Shown here in pieces: positions 42,774-53,600 of a DNA stretch of 64,000 nucleotides (its first letter is position 1; every line of letters starts with the position of its first letter). Under the pieces are notes generated by a model. The model was given only the letters and a program-made list of their open reading frames with translations. It had not been told where the DNA came from and did no database searches. This DNA comes from Wolfiporia cocos (taxonomy: Eukaryota; Basidiomycota; Agaricomycetes; Polyporales; Phaeolaceae), in the NCBI GenBank assembly GCA_029448655.1, contig JACCLO010000007.1, positions 620,001 through 684,000 on the forward strand, in the 5' to 3' direction. Position numbers and translations under genes: made by a program.

Positions 42774-43021
42774 TGGGGGTTCTGCGTTCAATGCCCTTGG
42801 GCACCTATCTGTAATGGAGGGGCTCAATTGATGGAAGAATAGCTATACATTTGCCCCAGCGGGCTGCTGATAATACATGATGACTACCAAACTATTAGGA
42901 TCATACAAAATGCAATATTTCGGCGCGAAAGTACATAGATATACACGACATTACAACGTTCGGAGGCGAGAGCACATAACCTCTACGCCACAGGTGCATC
43001 GTCCTGAAGAACAATGGGCTA

Positions 43022-44914
43022 TCAGCCGAGGAATGCGAGACGCTGGAAGTGAGTCATGCTTACCCCTCTCACAAGCGTTAGCATGTGGCAGTTGATGTAT
43101 CCTTTCTCAAAGGCAACCCCGATGTACGGGAAGTAGTACTCCCACTTTCTCATGAAAGTCGTGAATTCAGCATCGTCGCGGAGAGCGGGGAACTCTTTCG
43201 CGGCCACTTCCTGTGTGATGTTGGCTTTGAACCGACGGTCCCATGCCCGGAATGTTCGCGGGTAGTCTGTATACAAATTATGTCAGTGCTACGCAAGCGA
43301 GTACGGAGGAGTCGACACCCACGAGCGGTGTGGCTGTCGACGCTGTAAAGGGTAAAGCGCCCCTGAGAAGCGGCGTGGGCGGCAGTGATCAGGGCAGTAG
43401 CGGACGGAAGGTTGGCACCGGGCCAGAAATAGCGGCGCCCGAAGTCTTCTCCTCTATTGTTCGGGACAATGAGTCGGAAAAGGAACAATGATCGCAAAAG
43501 CAAAAGCAGTATGACATACTGGTATTCGCTGTACCGGCATTCCGGGAACGTACTAGAGCTAACGACAGCTACAGCGTTCTTTGGCTTCAGCGCAGAGTCA
43601 ACAATCTTAAAATACGTGTTGTAGTACTATTGTCTGCGGGATCAGTGCGCATACTCGGCATCATATTTGCAATGACCGCGTACCTTTGTGCCGACGTGCT
43701 CGATCATCTCAATGCTTATGAAGGCATCGAACGCATGCTTGAATTCCGATGGAATCTTGCGGTAATCGAGGAGATGGACGCGGATGCGGTGCTCGAGGCC
43801 GGCTTCTCGAATGCGCTCCTCTGCAAGCGTCTTTTGCTCGATCGACAGCGTCAATGTATCCACCTCGACTCCGTAATTACTCGCGGCCTGGGAAAAGCGT
43901 ACGAGTAAGTGCCAGGAACAGTGCAGCGACTCGATCACTTACAAATATAGCCAGTCCTCCCCATCCTGTCCCGAACTCAAGGACACGCTGCCCGGGCTTC
44001 AGTCGCGCCTGGCGGCAGATGTGACGCAGCTTGCGTTGTTGGGCTGCCTCCAGCCCGTCGTTGGTGAGCTGAAAATTTGAGGCCAGGTCTCCATTGATGC
44101 CCCCCTCGTCGTCTCCCCACAATGCACATGAATACATCATCTCCTTGCTGAGGAATGCCTAACAAATCAGGTGAGGACGGTAACGGTACAGCGGGGCGAT
44201 AATTAACAGACCTTGAAAAGCTCATTAGAGAGGTCGTAATGCGCGATAACGTTAAGCCGTGCTTTGGAAAGGGTCTGTCCTAATAGACCGTTCGACAAGC
44301 CGGTGAGTGTTGCTGCAACTCTACTGTACATAGACGATATCCGCATGACTCCGTCCAAGTTGTCAATGAAGAGCTTCAGCATATAGTAAATGAACCATTC
44401 AAGGTAGAAAAGAAACAGAGAACACACCCCGATGACACCGTATACATCGTCCACTTGGACTTCGCCCAACATGTAAGCTTCGCCAACTAGTGTGACGTGT
44501 AAGTTGCTGATCATGGCGTTCGTGAGTAGCAGACGTACATCCAATGTCACCTGAGCTACATAGCAGTGAGTACTCAAAGCTCGTAGAGTTAGAAGATTGC
44601 TCACTTACACCAGGACGCGGGTCCAGAAGTGGTCGTTGGTTACTCTGATGCGGACTGTGTGGCTGATCCCGCTCTGGGGCCCGAAGCAGTACTCCTCATC
44701 ATCTTCATTGATGATGAAGTAGCCCTTCGTAACGGCGTCTTTAAGGACAGCGAGGACAGAGGACCGTGCTGTCAGAAGCGGAGTGTAAGTAATGTGAAGG
44801 TCAATATCACAATCGGGCGGTCTCACCGAAGGAAGTCAACCACGAGCGCGCCGTAAACGGGAATGACGTTGAAACCGTGTTCGAGAAGCCCATCGCAATC
44901 GTGACGGGGAGCAT
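43022..44914 (-). CDS. Cyclopropane-fatty-acyl-phospholipid synthase, paralogue 2
   Basis: Minus-strand gene with the same exon plan as paralogue 1. Exon 1 is 44914-44827 (MLPVTIAMGF...), exon 2 is 44768-44609, and a 17-nt micro-exon lies at 44555-44539 giving SGDIGF. The next exon starts at 44486 (GEAYMLGE). Later landmarks are LFIDNLDGV, ALWGDDEGGINGD, VLEFGTGWGGLAIF, TLTLSIEQK, VHLLDYRKIP, ISIEMIEHVG, SSTFPE-RYSEYQ, RRYFWPGANLPSAT, HYPRTFRAWDRR, INCHMLTLVR. I see no stop or frameshift, so it appears functional. It is clearly diverged from paralogue 1 (old duplication), oriented tail-to-tail with it and separated from it by the F-box gene. Confidence 0.85.
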
Positions 44915-44972
44915 GGCTGCAAATCGGAGGTGGGAGGAAGGTCCAGTGTCGCAGAAGGCGAGCAGCTGTCAT

Positions 44973-44980
44973 TTATATAA
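44973..44980 (-). promoter_or_regulatory. TATA box of CFA synthase 2
   Basis: TTATATAA on the minus strand about 60 nt upstream of the ATG at 44914. Confidence 0.4.
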
Positions 44981-44999
44981 GTTGCGTTGCTCGACCGCC

Positions 45000-46722
45000 A
45001 TCGCAGACCCATAATGTCATGCCAAGTTACGCTCTTACTGGCTAGCCGGTCTAGTTTGCGGCATGAGAGCGCCGGCATCATGACAGCACATACGGGATGT
45101 GATCGGGGCGGCTGAGTCTGGAATTCGCGCTCGGCGACGCGGGCGCGAAGGTCAACGGCTCGGATGACCATTCCAGTCCTAGACGTCAGGCGAACAGATG
45201 CTCTGATCAGAATCCATGGTTGGTATTTAGCATGCATGTTTCTGTACTAATTGCACAAGGGATAAACATACCAGGATCAATCAGATGAGGCGCACTCTGA
45301 GGACAAGGGTTGAGCCGTGCTAGAAGGCATCCTTAGCTAATGGCAAATGTGATAGATACTGCCGACAACTCCGCTGACGGTATTCCACAATGGGGTCCGC
45401 TACGCCTCGTGGAACCCGTACCTGTAACATCTGGAAGATTGCCGATCCACTGGCTTTCATGAATTTGTAAAGGAGGAATGGGTTGCCTTGGGGAGCTTGA
45501 TGCGACTCTCCGGGGCTGGAGCTGATATTGACGTAACCCGTCGAGTCATCCTTCAAGAAACTGTACAAACCTCGTCAGGCGCGATGCGTTGAATGAGCGA
45601 ATATGCGCCACAAAGCAAGCATTGTTTACCCAATCTGAAGCCCAGGATCAAGGGTTCCAACGTGGTATATGATTTACAAAGCGCTTCGCCTGGAGGTTCC
45701 GAAAGCAGGATCGCCAATTTGAAGCACGAGAAGCTACGCGTTCGTCCGTGGATGCTCCATCACAGGGAGGCGCTGTTCAGCCGAGACATAATAGTTGATC
45801 TCCACACGCACAACCATATCAGGAGAATACGCACCGACAAAGGGGGAGCACAGACGCCAACCTAGCTCTGAATCTGCTGCACCTTGCGGAGAAAAGAAGA
45901 CACGTTCGTCCACTGTGTCTGTAAATGAGACAGATTGCAATGCCACGCTTCCAGGGTCCATATAACAGCACGTTAGGCTTAGCTTTCGCCCGGAACAAAC
46001 GCAGGCCCGAGACCAGGTCGCACCCGCCGTCTACTAAAAAGGCGCCGGGATGTGATTGAAGGGCCGGGTTTCGCCCGCGTTCCGCTAGGCAAAACCTGGA
46101 GGAGAGTCGGCCCGGCAATTACTGTGAAATCCTTGTCTGGCTTAATTGCTCCCCAATCCGATAACCGAAATTAGATTACGCAGAATTCTACAATACTACG
46201 GCACAGATTCAGACATTCGACATGTCGCAACGTTCCCTCACCGCCTGCTCCTGATTATCTGCCCGTCGTATGCTGGTAGTCTCGCATACGATGAAGATTG
46301 CGCATGTATGTATAGTTGTCGAACACAATAACCTTTGTACATCGTAAAACACGCGTGCCTTTATTGTTAGTACATTCAGTAAATGGTTGCACAGAGATAG
46401 CATGACGTACTTAAAAACTAGCCCTATCGTCGACGCGTTCATTTGACAGCCACAGCAGGGGAAAGTGCCTTGCAAGGGCAGGCCAGAAGATGGAGTTCAA
46501 GAGCAAGCTATTAACAAAGCTTTGCGCTGTGATATCCAAACTGAAACTGTGTCAATGATCAAGCCTTGTCACGCGTCACTGGCCCCGTATTAGCTTGTAC
46601 CTAAAAAAGCGCCGGGCGCAACGGAGGTGCGACACCGCAGCGGCGATATCTGCTGCTGGGTGACCTGAAACCTGCGCTAGCCATAACATACGCCCACATG
46701 CTTTGTATATAGCTTCGCACTA
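45000..46722. other. Stretch without a supported gene
   Basis: Several frames of 75-130 codons occur on the minus strand (45320-45568, 45734-45961, 44836-45237). 45320-45961 minus could be a small two-exon gene, but no motif or splice pattern supports it. Confidence 0.3.
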
Positions 46723-46730
46723 ACGATCAG

Positions 46731-46915
46731 CTAGTCTCGGTTCCAGACCTTATACCTCACGTGGCACCTGCAGCCCGGACATGTCCGGGCGGAGTGCGAA
46801 AAACATATTGCAGGTGCCATGTACAGTGGCTGCTGCAATATATTTTTCGCACTCCGCTCGGGTCCTCCCGAGTGGCAGCAGCCACGTGCAAGGTCTGGGG
46901 ACGGGGACGAGACTA
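46731..46915. mobile_element. Fold-back hAT-like MITE (185 bp)
   Basis: Flanked by the 8-bp duplication ACGATCAG (46723-46730 and 46916-46923). The ends TAGTCTCG and CGAGACTA are inverted, followed inward by CCAGACCTT/AAGGTCTGG and CACGTGG/CCACGTG. The centre is a 24-bp hairpin with one mismatch (46790-46813 and 46833-46856; core GGAGTGCGAAAAA). The whole element can fold into one long stem. Confidence 0.78.
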
Positions 46916-46923
46916 ACGATCAG

Positions 46924-47410
46924 CGTCCTTCTCAATTGTCGTGTTACAATCTCGGCTCGTACCTATCGCTAAGTGTCCGAGATCTTTGATGCAGCGTGCA
47001 CAAATCTTACATCAACGAAAAGGTTTTACGTAACGAGATAACCATCACCACGACTCAAACCTCCCTGAACGGTATGAAGTTCGTGATAGCATCTTTCTTG
47101 GTTAGGTAATCTCCTAATATAGTAGCCGCTGAGCTTGAGCTTGAGGCCTCTAGATCGCGAGAGCACGAGTTATCCAGCTAGTCTCCTACGTAGCATTTTC
47201 TGATTCTTACGGTCGATCTTAGTCATATTTTGAGGGTTCATCTGGCTCCCATCAAAGAGAATAGCAGTAACACACGAGAAGGCACACTTGAAGTCCAATC
47301 GGGTTGGAGAGCATTGGGTACATGTGCGTCGCGTTGCTAATTATAAGATTTTGGAAAGTAACATACGGACCGATAATTCCCCCAGTCTATATGGTCATCA
47401 GTAAAGTAGA
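46924..47410. other. Spacer downstream of ERG25
   Basis: Nothing recognised; presumed 3' flank of the ERG25 gene. Confidence 0.4.
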
Positions 47411-48607
47411 TCATGCGACCTTCGCCTTACTACCGTATTGGTAGGCCTCAGCCTGCGCCTCAGCCTGCACACCCTCCGCCTCGACCTCAGCGTTCAGCTT
47501 CTTCTCCGCCGCCGCAAACTCCTCCTTCGACATGCCGGACTTCTTCATCGCTGCAACGCGCTTGCGGTACGCACGGTACTTGTCATCCGTGCCGAACAAG
47601 CGGTCGCACCACCGGAACGATGTCGAGAAGTTGTTCACGAACGCCATATGGTGGAAGTCGTGGTGCTCCGCACCCGACCAGAAAGGCATGATGTGTTGGA
47701 GAGACCAGGGGAAGTCTGCGGATGATCAGCATCGCTCCAGAGTTGCGCAGCAATAGGACACTCACCGTAGCCGCTGTGGGCATCGACTGCCTGGAAGAGT
47801 CGGAGGGTAATCCAGACGTACATCGTGAAGATGTGCAGATCACGGCGGAAGTAGCAGTAGAGGAGAGGACCGGCAATCGTGCCGGTACCGAGGATCATGA
47901 CCTCTGCAGGGTGCGCGTACTCCGCAGCAAGACCAAAGGGCGCGGAGTACTTGTGGTGAATTTTGTGGATGTGCTTGTAGAGCGGGCCCCAGTGCAGCGC
48001 TTGGTGTGCTGTCTTTGCGGTGAGTACGCTGTCGATATCTCGACGAACTCAACGCACCGAAGTAGTGGAACATGTCCTCGAACACGAAGAACGCCGCAAT
48101 CTGGGGTGCCATGATCTGCCAAGAGGGGAAGGGAACTTGCCAGGTGGACATATTGAACATCTCTGCCATGGGATGGAAGAACCAAATCTGCGGCGAAATT
48201 TAGCCAGAGTGGCGACGCGCCCATTGGGTGTCACGCACCATGGGCAGTTCAATCGTAAAGTGGGAGTAGAGGACCTGTTTCGTGCATTCCCATTGCTCTT
48301 GTGGTGTTGGGATCTTGTTGGGTTGCAGCTTCCACTGCCGGAAGTATGGCATGGCGTCGATAATGATCCATGGGACACAACGCCCAAAGTAGACGATCTA
48401 ACGGCGTTTAGGTTAGCCACAGCTAACAGCGATACGTCCGGCACATACCTCATGGAGCAAGAAGCTCATGAGACCAGTAGCAATGACTGGGTTACCGATC
48501 CACAGGTACCATGCCGCCCACTGCGTCTCGATCCAGCTGAGCTTGCTGAAGTCCGTGTTGGCGTAAAGCACGTCCGCCGACTGGTATACGGGCGCTGTCG
48601 AGTTCAT
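47411..48607 (-). CDS. ERG25: C-4 methylsterol oxidase (ERG25-like)
   Basis: Five exons on the minus strand: 48607-48450/48449, 48397-48239, 48187-48058, 48008-47766 and 47715-47411, with introns of about 45-51 nt. Splicing gives the fatty-acid-hydroxylase/sterol-desaturase fold. The histidine motifs are [27 protein letters not shown] and HDFHHMAF, which bind the di-iron centre. Hydrophobic segments flank them, as expected for an ER membrane protein. The enzyme oxidises the C-4 methyl groups of sterol intermediates in ergosterol synthesis, acting with ERG26 and ERG27. The C-terminal tail is Ala/Glu-rich and ends SKAKVA, a basic ending. The start at 48607 gives [20 protein letters not shown], a plausible soluble N-terminus. 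Confidence 0.92.
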
Positions 48608-50540
48608 CGTCGTTGACGGGGTGGCGTAAAGAGCGACGTTGGTGTGTGATCACTGCTGCGTCCTGGCAGTGGGAGAAAGAGGCAACGGCGAGGACGTTCA
48701 CAGCCAGCGCTGCTGGGATTTATGGCGTTCGCACCGAGTGGTACGAGTGGTACGATAGTAAATTCCGTGAGTAATTCGGAAATTCTAAATTTCCTGCTCC
48801 GCAACCAAATATTTATTCAATGTCAACTAGTTGTCAACACTGCATTCGACATTCAGTTGCAAGGGGCTTCGTGAGCAATTTGAGACCCATTCCCCAAGCT
48901 AAAGCCCTCTTGCCTCGACGGACGTTCGCACCTTTCATGAGATTGAAGACAGAAAGTAACTCTAATGGTCGCATTACTCGGAAAACCCCGAGATGTCATA
49001 ATCGGCACGTGGTCTCGAACGTGGCGTCAAGGCGAGCCGCGACTCAGCGCGACTTGGATGCGATTCATCCAGACTCTTCAAAAGAAACGTATGGTGCAAT
49101 ATTTCGAGCCTTGCCGTCAGTACAGCCCGCAGTGGGCAGACATTGCAGCAATTCATGTCTATCGGACGACGAATAACACAAGGCCCCGACACGCCCGTGC
49201 CACGATGCCATGGTGGCGCGTGCCCGTCGCAACATAAGCCCATCACATCAGATACGTAACGGGTACGAAGTTTTTTTTACCTGAAAAGGCCGATCTGTGC
49301 GTATTCAGGACCAGAGGAGGCATCTGGACTTCTACGACAGATACATGGTCGCCTGCCATCAATTCAGTTGCAATAGCCCCAGCCTCTTGCAGTGTGATTG
49401 CCGCCCAGGAAGCAGACTTTACATCGATTTTTTGGTCGCATACGTAGAGGGCAGGGATTGGCGTGCACTTTGACGAAGTTGCAAAGTGACAGCCATTTAT
49501 TACTTCGTGATACGAGTCTCGGTGCTTCCAACAAGCCTACGTACTCAGTTCCTCAGACTGAACTCCCAGTGAAACGCTGTTGAGCAACAAGCGTAAAACG
49601 TTAAGGTTATTACAGAAGGTCAAACATCCTACTCCTTGCACTGAAAACAATCGTCAGCCTGCTGACAAGGTTTGTTGCATCTGCTAATTGTATTTCGTCC
49701 ATCAATGCAATCATACACTGTCAACATCAGAAACCATCCGTTTCTAGTAGTGCCAACGGAGCTATGGATAAGTTCTATTGCGACATCCAGTAGCTGATCG
49801 CAGAAGAATGTGGCGCAAAGATAAGCCCAGCCGTGGGATGCAATTGTAGCCCCGCACAAATTCTCAGCCTGAAGTTAAGCGTGAGCAATTCGATCGCAAG
49901 CCAGGGTAGACAGTAGACAGTATGCCGTAAGTGCCGCGGGCCGCAAACAAGTTTCAGGCTGCGTGATGATTTATCTACCGTGCCTTTGAAGACTACCACG
50001 ACCATCCTGTAATGTACCTCATACTGCTCTGACCTACTGATGGCCGCTATCGTCGCGATGTCAAGATCAAACAACGTGAGGACTATTTGACCGCAACATG
50101 CGCTTATAACAAATGTTTAGATTTAGACAGAATGTTGTTTGGCCACAGAATGGGGGGGAAATCCCGTCAATCTCTCGTTCCCATCCGACTGTCACAGTCC
50201 ACGTAAAGTGTGTAGACGATGCGTTGTACGAGTACAGCGTTCATACTTACCCGCGTATCTCGGGAGCCTCGAAATTGCTTTGCATTATATCCTTATCTCC
50301 AAGCTACGGGCGGCTGATAGGCTGCCTGATCGTCCAAATCATGCTCCATCAGAAAGTGTTTAAGCAAGCATTTCCAATGTATGAACACCACCAGAGACCT
50401 TGAACATTACGTGTTTTCTATAAACCTAAGCCTGGCGGAGATGGAGTTTTGCTGGAACGTTGAGTGGCTCAGCGTGACATGGCATAACGGTGAGTGTCAC
50501 AATCGTTGATTCACGTGACCTCAGCTATGTCTTGCTCGCG
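48608..50540. other. Intergenic region between ERG25 and URA2
   Basis: About 1.9 kb between divergent genes, so it contains both promoters. A 90-codon frame at 48965-49237 (plus) is the longest non-overlapping candidate, but it has no recognisable motif. I see no repeat. Confidence 0.35.
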
Positions 50541-50544
50541 CTCG

Positions 50545-50585
50545 ATTTTCTTCTTCTTTTTCTCCTCTTCCTCTTCACTCGATCT
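50545..50585 (+). promoter_or_regulatory. Pyrimidine-rich leader upstream of URA2
   Basis: A run dominated by TTC and CTC triplets lies 30-70 nt before the ATG at 50616. CT-rich tracts just upstream of the start are common near transcription starts of highly expressed fungal genes. Function is inferred only. Confidence 0.35.
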
Positions 50586-50615
50586 ACCCGTGGGGCGAGC
50601 GAAGAGGAAGAGACC

Positions 50616-53600
50616 ATGGCTCTGCCGAATCCAGCAACACAGATTGACGTTGTACGACCTGTCCTCGCTCGTTCCGCCAGCAACTACCCGAACGGCGTGC
50701 CCGCACCGCCCATTACGCCGTCGCAAGATGTCCTCGGCAAGGCTGAGGCCGTTCTCGAATTGGCAGATGGAACCGCGTTTCGCGGAATTAGCTTTGGCGC
50801 TGAGGGGAAGAGCGTAGCCGGAGAATGCGTCTTCCAGACGGGTGAGTGCGCAGATTGATGGGAAGGGTCACCGCAGGAGATCTCACTGCTCGGATAGGAA
50901 TGGTCGGTTACACCGAGTCCCTGACCGACCCCTCATACGAGGGGCAGATCCTGATTCTAACATACCCGCTCATTGGGAACTATGGCGTACCCCCGCGCCC
51001 GACGTCTGCATCCGTGGACGATCTCCCGCCCGACTTTGAGTCTTCGCGCATCCACGTCGCGGCGGTCGTGGTAGGTTACTACTCTGAAGACTACAGCCAC
51101 TTCCTAGCAGGCTCGTCCCTGGGCGCGTGGCTCAAGGAGAGCGGCGTGCCCGCGATCTATGGGGTCGATACGCGCGCGCTCACGAAGAAGATCCGCGAGA
51201 AGGGGTCCATGCTCGGCAAGATTCTCGCGCGACGCAACGAGGGCCCCGTAGTGGCGGGGCGCGCCCTCCTACCCGCGTCGCAGCCTGCATCGCGTACGCC
51301 ATCCCCGTCCGGCTCCCCTTACGCAGTAAACTGGCGCGACGATTACAACGATGTGCCGTTCCATGACCCGAACCAGGACATCCTCGTTGCGGCGGTATCT
51401 ATTGCGGAGCCAAGGGTTTACAAGCCTGTCGTCGCGCCACGCATGCATCCTACTGAAAAGAGACCCCTGCGCGTGGTCGCAGTCGACGTTGGTATGAAGT
51501 ACAATCAGATCCGCTGCTTCACGCACCGCGGGATTGAGCTGAAGGTGGTCCCATGGAACCACGACTATCTCGCAGCGTCGGAGGAGCCCTTCGATGGTCT
51601 ATTCGTGTCGAATGGTCCCGGCGACCCAACGATGGTCAAGCCGACTATTGCCCGGCTGGCGCTGGCACTGCAGAACGCTGAGCGCCCGATTTTCGGGATC
51701 TGTTTAGGTCACCAGCTCCTCGCGCTCGCCGCCGGAGCGTCAACGTCTAAAATGAAGTATGGTAACCGTGGACACAACATTCCCTGCACAGATGCTTTGA
51801 GCGGTAGATGCTACATTACCAGTCAGAACCACGGTTTCCAGGTAAACACCGCATCACTCCCTGAGGGCTGGAAGGAGCTATTCCAAAATGCCAACGATGG
51901 CAGCAACGAGGGTATTTACTGCGTTGACAGACCCTTCTTCTCCGTGCAGTTCCACCCAGAGTCGACACCGGGTCCCCGCGACACGGAGTTCCTCTTCGAC
52001 GTGTTCATCCAGAACATCGTCGACTGCGTGACGACGCGGAGTCCAGTCCCCATCTCCATGCCAGGCGGGACGAAGGAGGAGAACGAGAAGCGCGTGCCCC
52101 GCGCGAACGTGCAGAAGGTGCTCGTACTCGGCTCCGGTGGACTGTCGATTGGACAGGCGGGCGAGTTCGACTACTCAGGCTCGCAGGCGATCAAGGCGCT
52201 CAAGGAAGAGGGCATTTACACTGTCCTCGTTAACCCCAACATCGCAACTATCGCAACGTCCAAGGGACTCGCGGATAAGGTGTACTTCCTGCCTGTGACG
52301 CCCGAGTTCGTGCGCAAGATCATCAAGTACGAGAAGCCTGATGGCATTTATGTCACGTTCGGTGGACAGACCGCCCTCAATGTCGGTATCAAGCTTAAGG
52401 ATGAGTTTGCGGCTCTCGGCGTAAAGGTCCTGGGTACGCCGATCGACACGATCATCACTACGGAGGATCGTCAGCTATTCGCGAGCGCGATGGAGGACAT
52501 CAACGAGCGGTGTGCACAGTCGAGCACAGCGACGACGCAAGAAGAGGCTATCGCTGCTGCAAACGCAATTGGTTATCCGGTCATCGTGCGAGCAGCCTAC
52601 GCTCTGGGCGGTCTTGGTTCCGGCTTCGCGCAAGATGAGAAGCAGCTCAAGGCTTTATGCAGCAAGGCATTCGCTACCAGCCCTCAGGTGCTTGTGGAAA
52701 AGAGCATGAAGGGCTGGAAGGAGATTGAATACGAGGTAGTCAGAGATTGCCGCGACAACTGTATCACGGTCTGCAACATGGAGGTAAGTAATATAGATAC
52801 ATAGAGCATGAATCAGGCCCTTATATGCATCACAGAACTTCGACCCGCTTGGTATCCATACCGGAGATTCCATTGTCGTGGCTCCTTCTCAAACCCTCTC
52901 CGACGCGGATTACAACATGTTGCGAACCACCGCGATCAACGTCATCCGGCACCTCGGCGTTGTAGGCGAGTGCAACATCCAATATGCACTTAATCCGACA
53001 TCGAAGGAATACTGTATCATCGAGGTAAGACGTTAAAATCGGCTGCGCAAGGATTCTGTCTCATTTTGGGGCTTTCAGGTCAATGCTCGATTGTCTCGCT
53101 CGTCCGCACTTGCGTCCAAAGCGACAGGTTATCCTCTCGCCTTCATCGCTGCCAAGCTCGGTCTTGGCATCCCTCTGAACGAGATCAAGAACTCGGTGAC
53201 GAAGCTCACCAGCGCCTGCTTCGAGCCCAGCCTGGACTATGTCGTTGTGAAAATTCCGCGCTGGGATCTCAAAAAGTTCAATCGCGTAAGCCGGCTCCTA
53301 AGCAGCAGCATGAAGAGTGTTGGTGAAGTTATGAGCATCGGTCGCACCTTCCCGGAGACGATCCAAAAGGCTATCCGTGCTATTGACGACCAATTTACTG
53401 GATTCGCAAAGGTCTGCTACAGTCTGCATCTCCTTCGTGGAGATGACCCTGACTCGAGATCCACCTAGAATGACTTCGTGGAAGACATTGACGAGGAGCT
53501 GATGAACCCGACGGACAAGCGGATCTTCGCCATCGCTGCTGCATTCCACCGAAACTATAGCGTAGACAAGATCTGGCAGATGACTAACATTGACAAATGG

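Noticed and set aside
42564..42814. Unspliced C-terminus of the F-box gene
   Set aside because: The spliced frame gives a family-like ending (TLNTIILPKGQVW) with good splice and branch signals.
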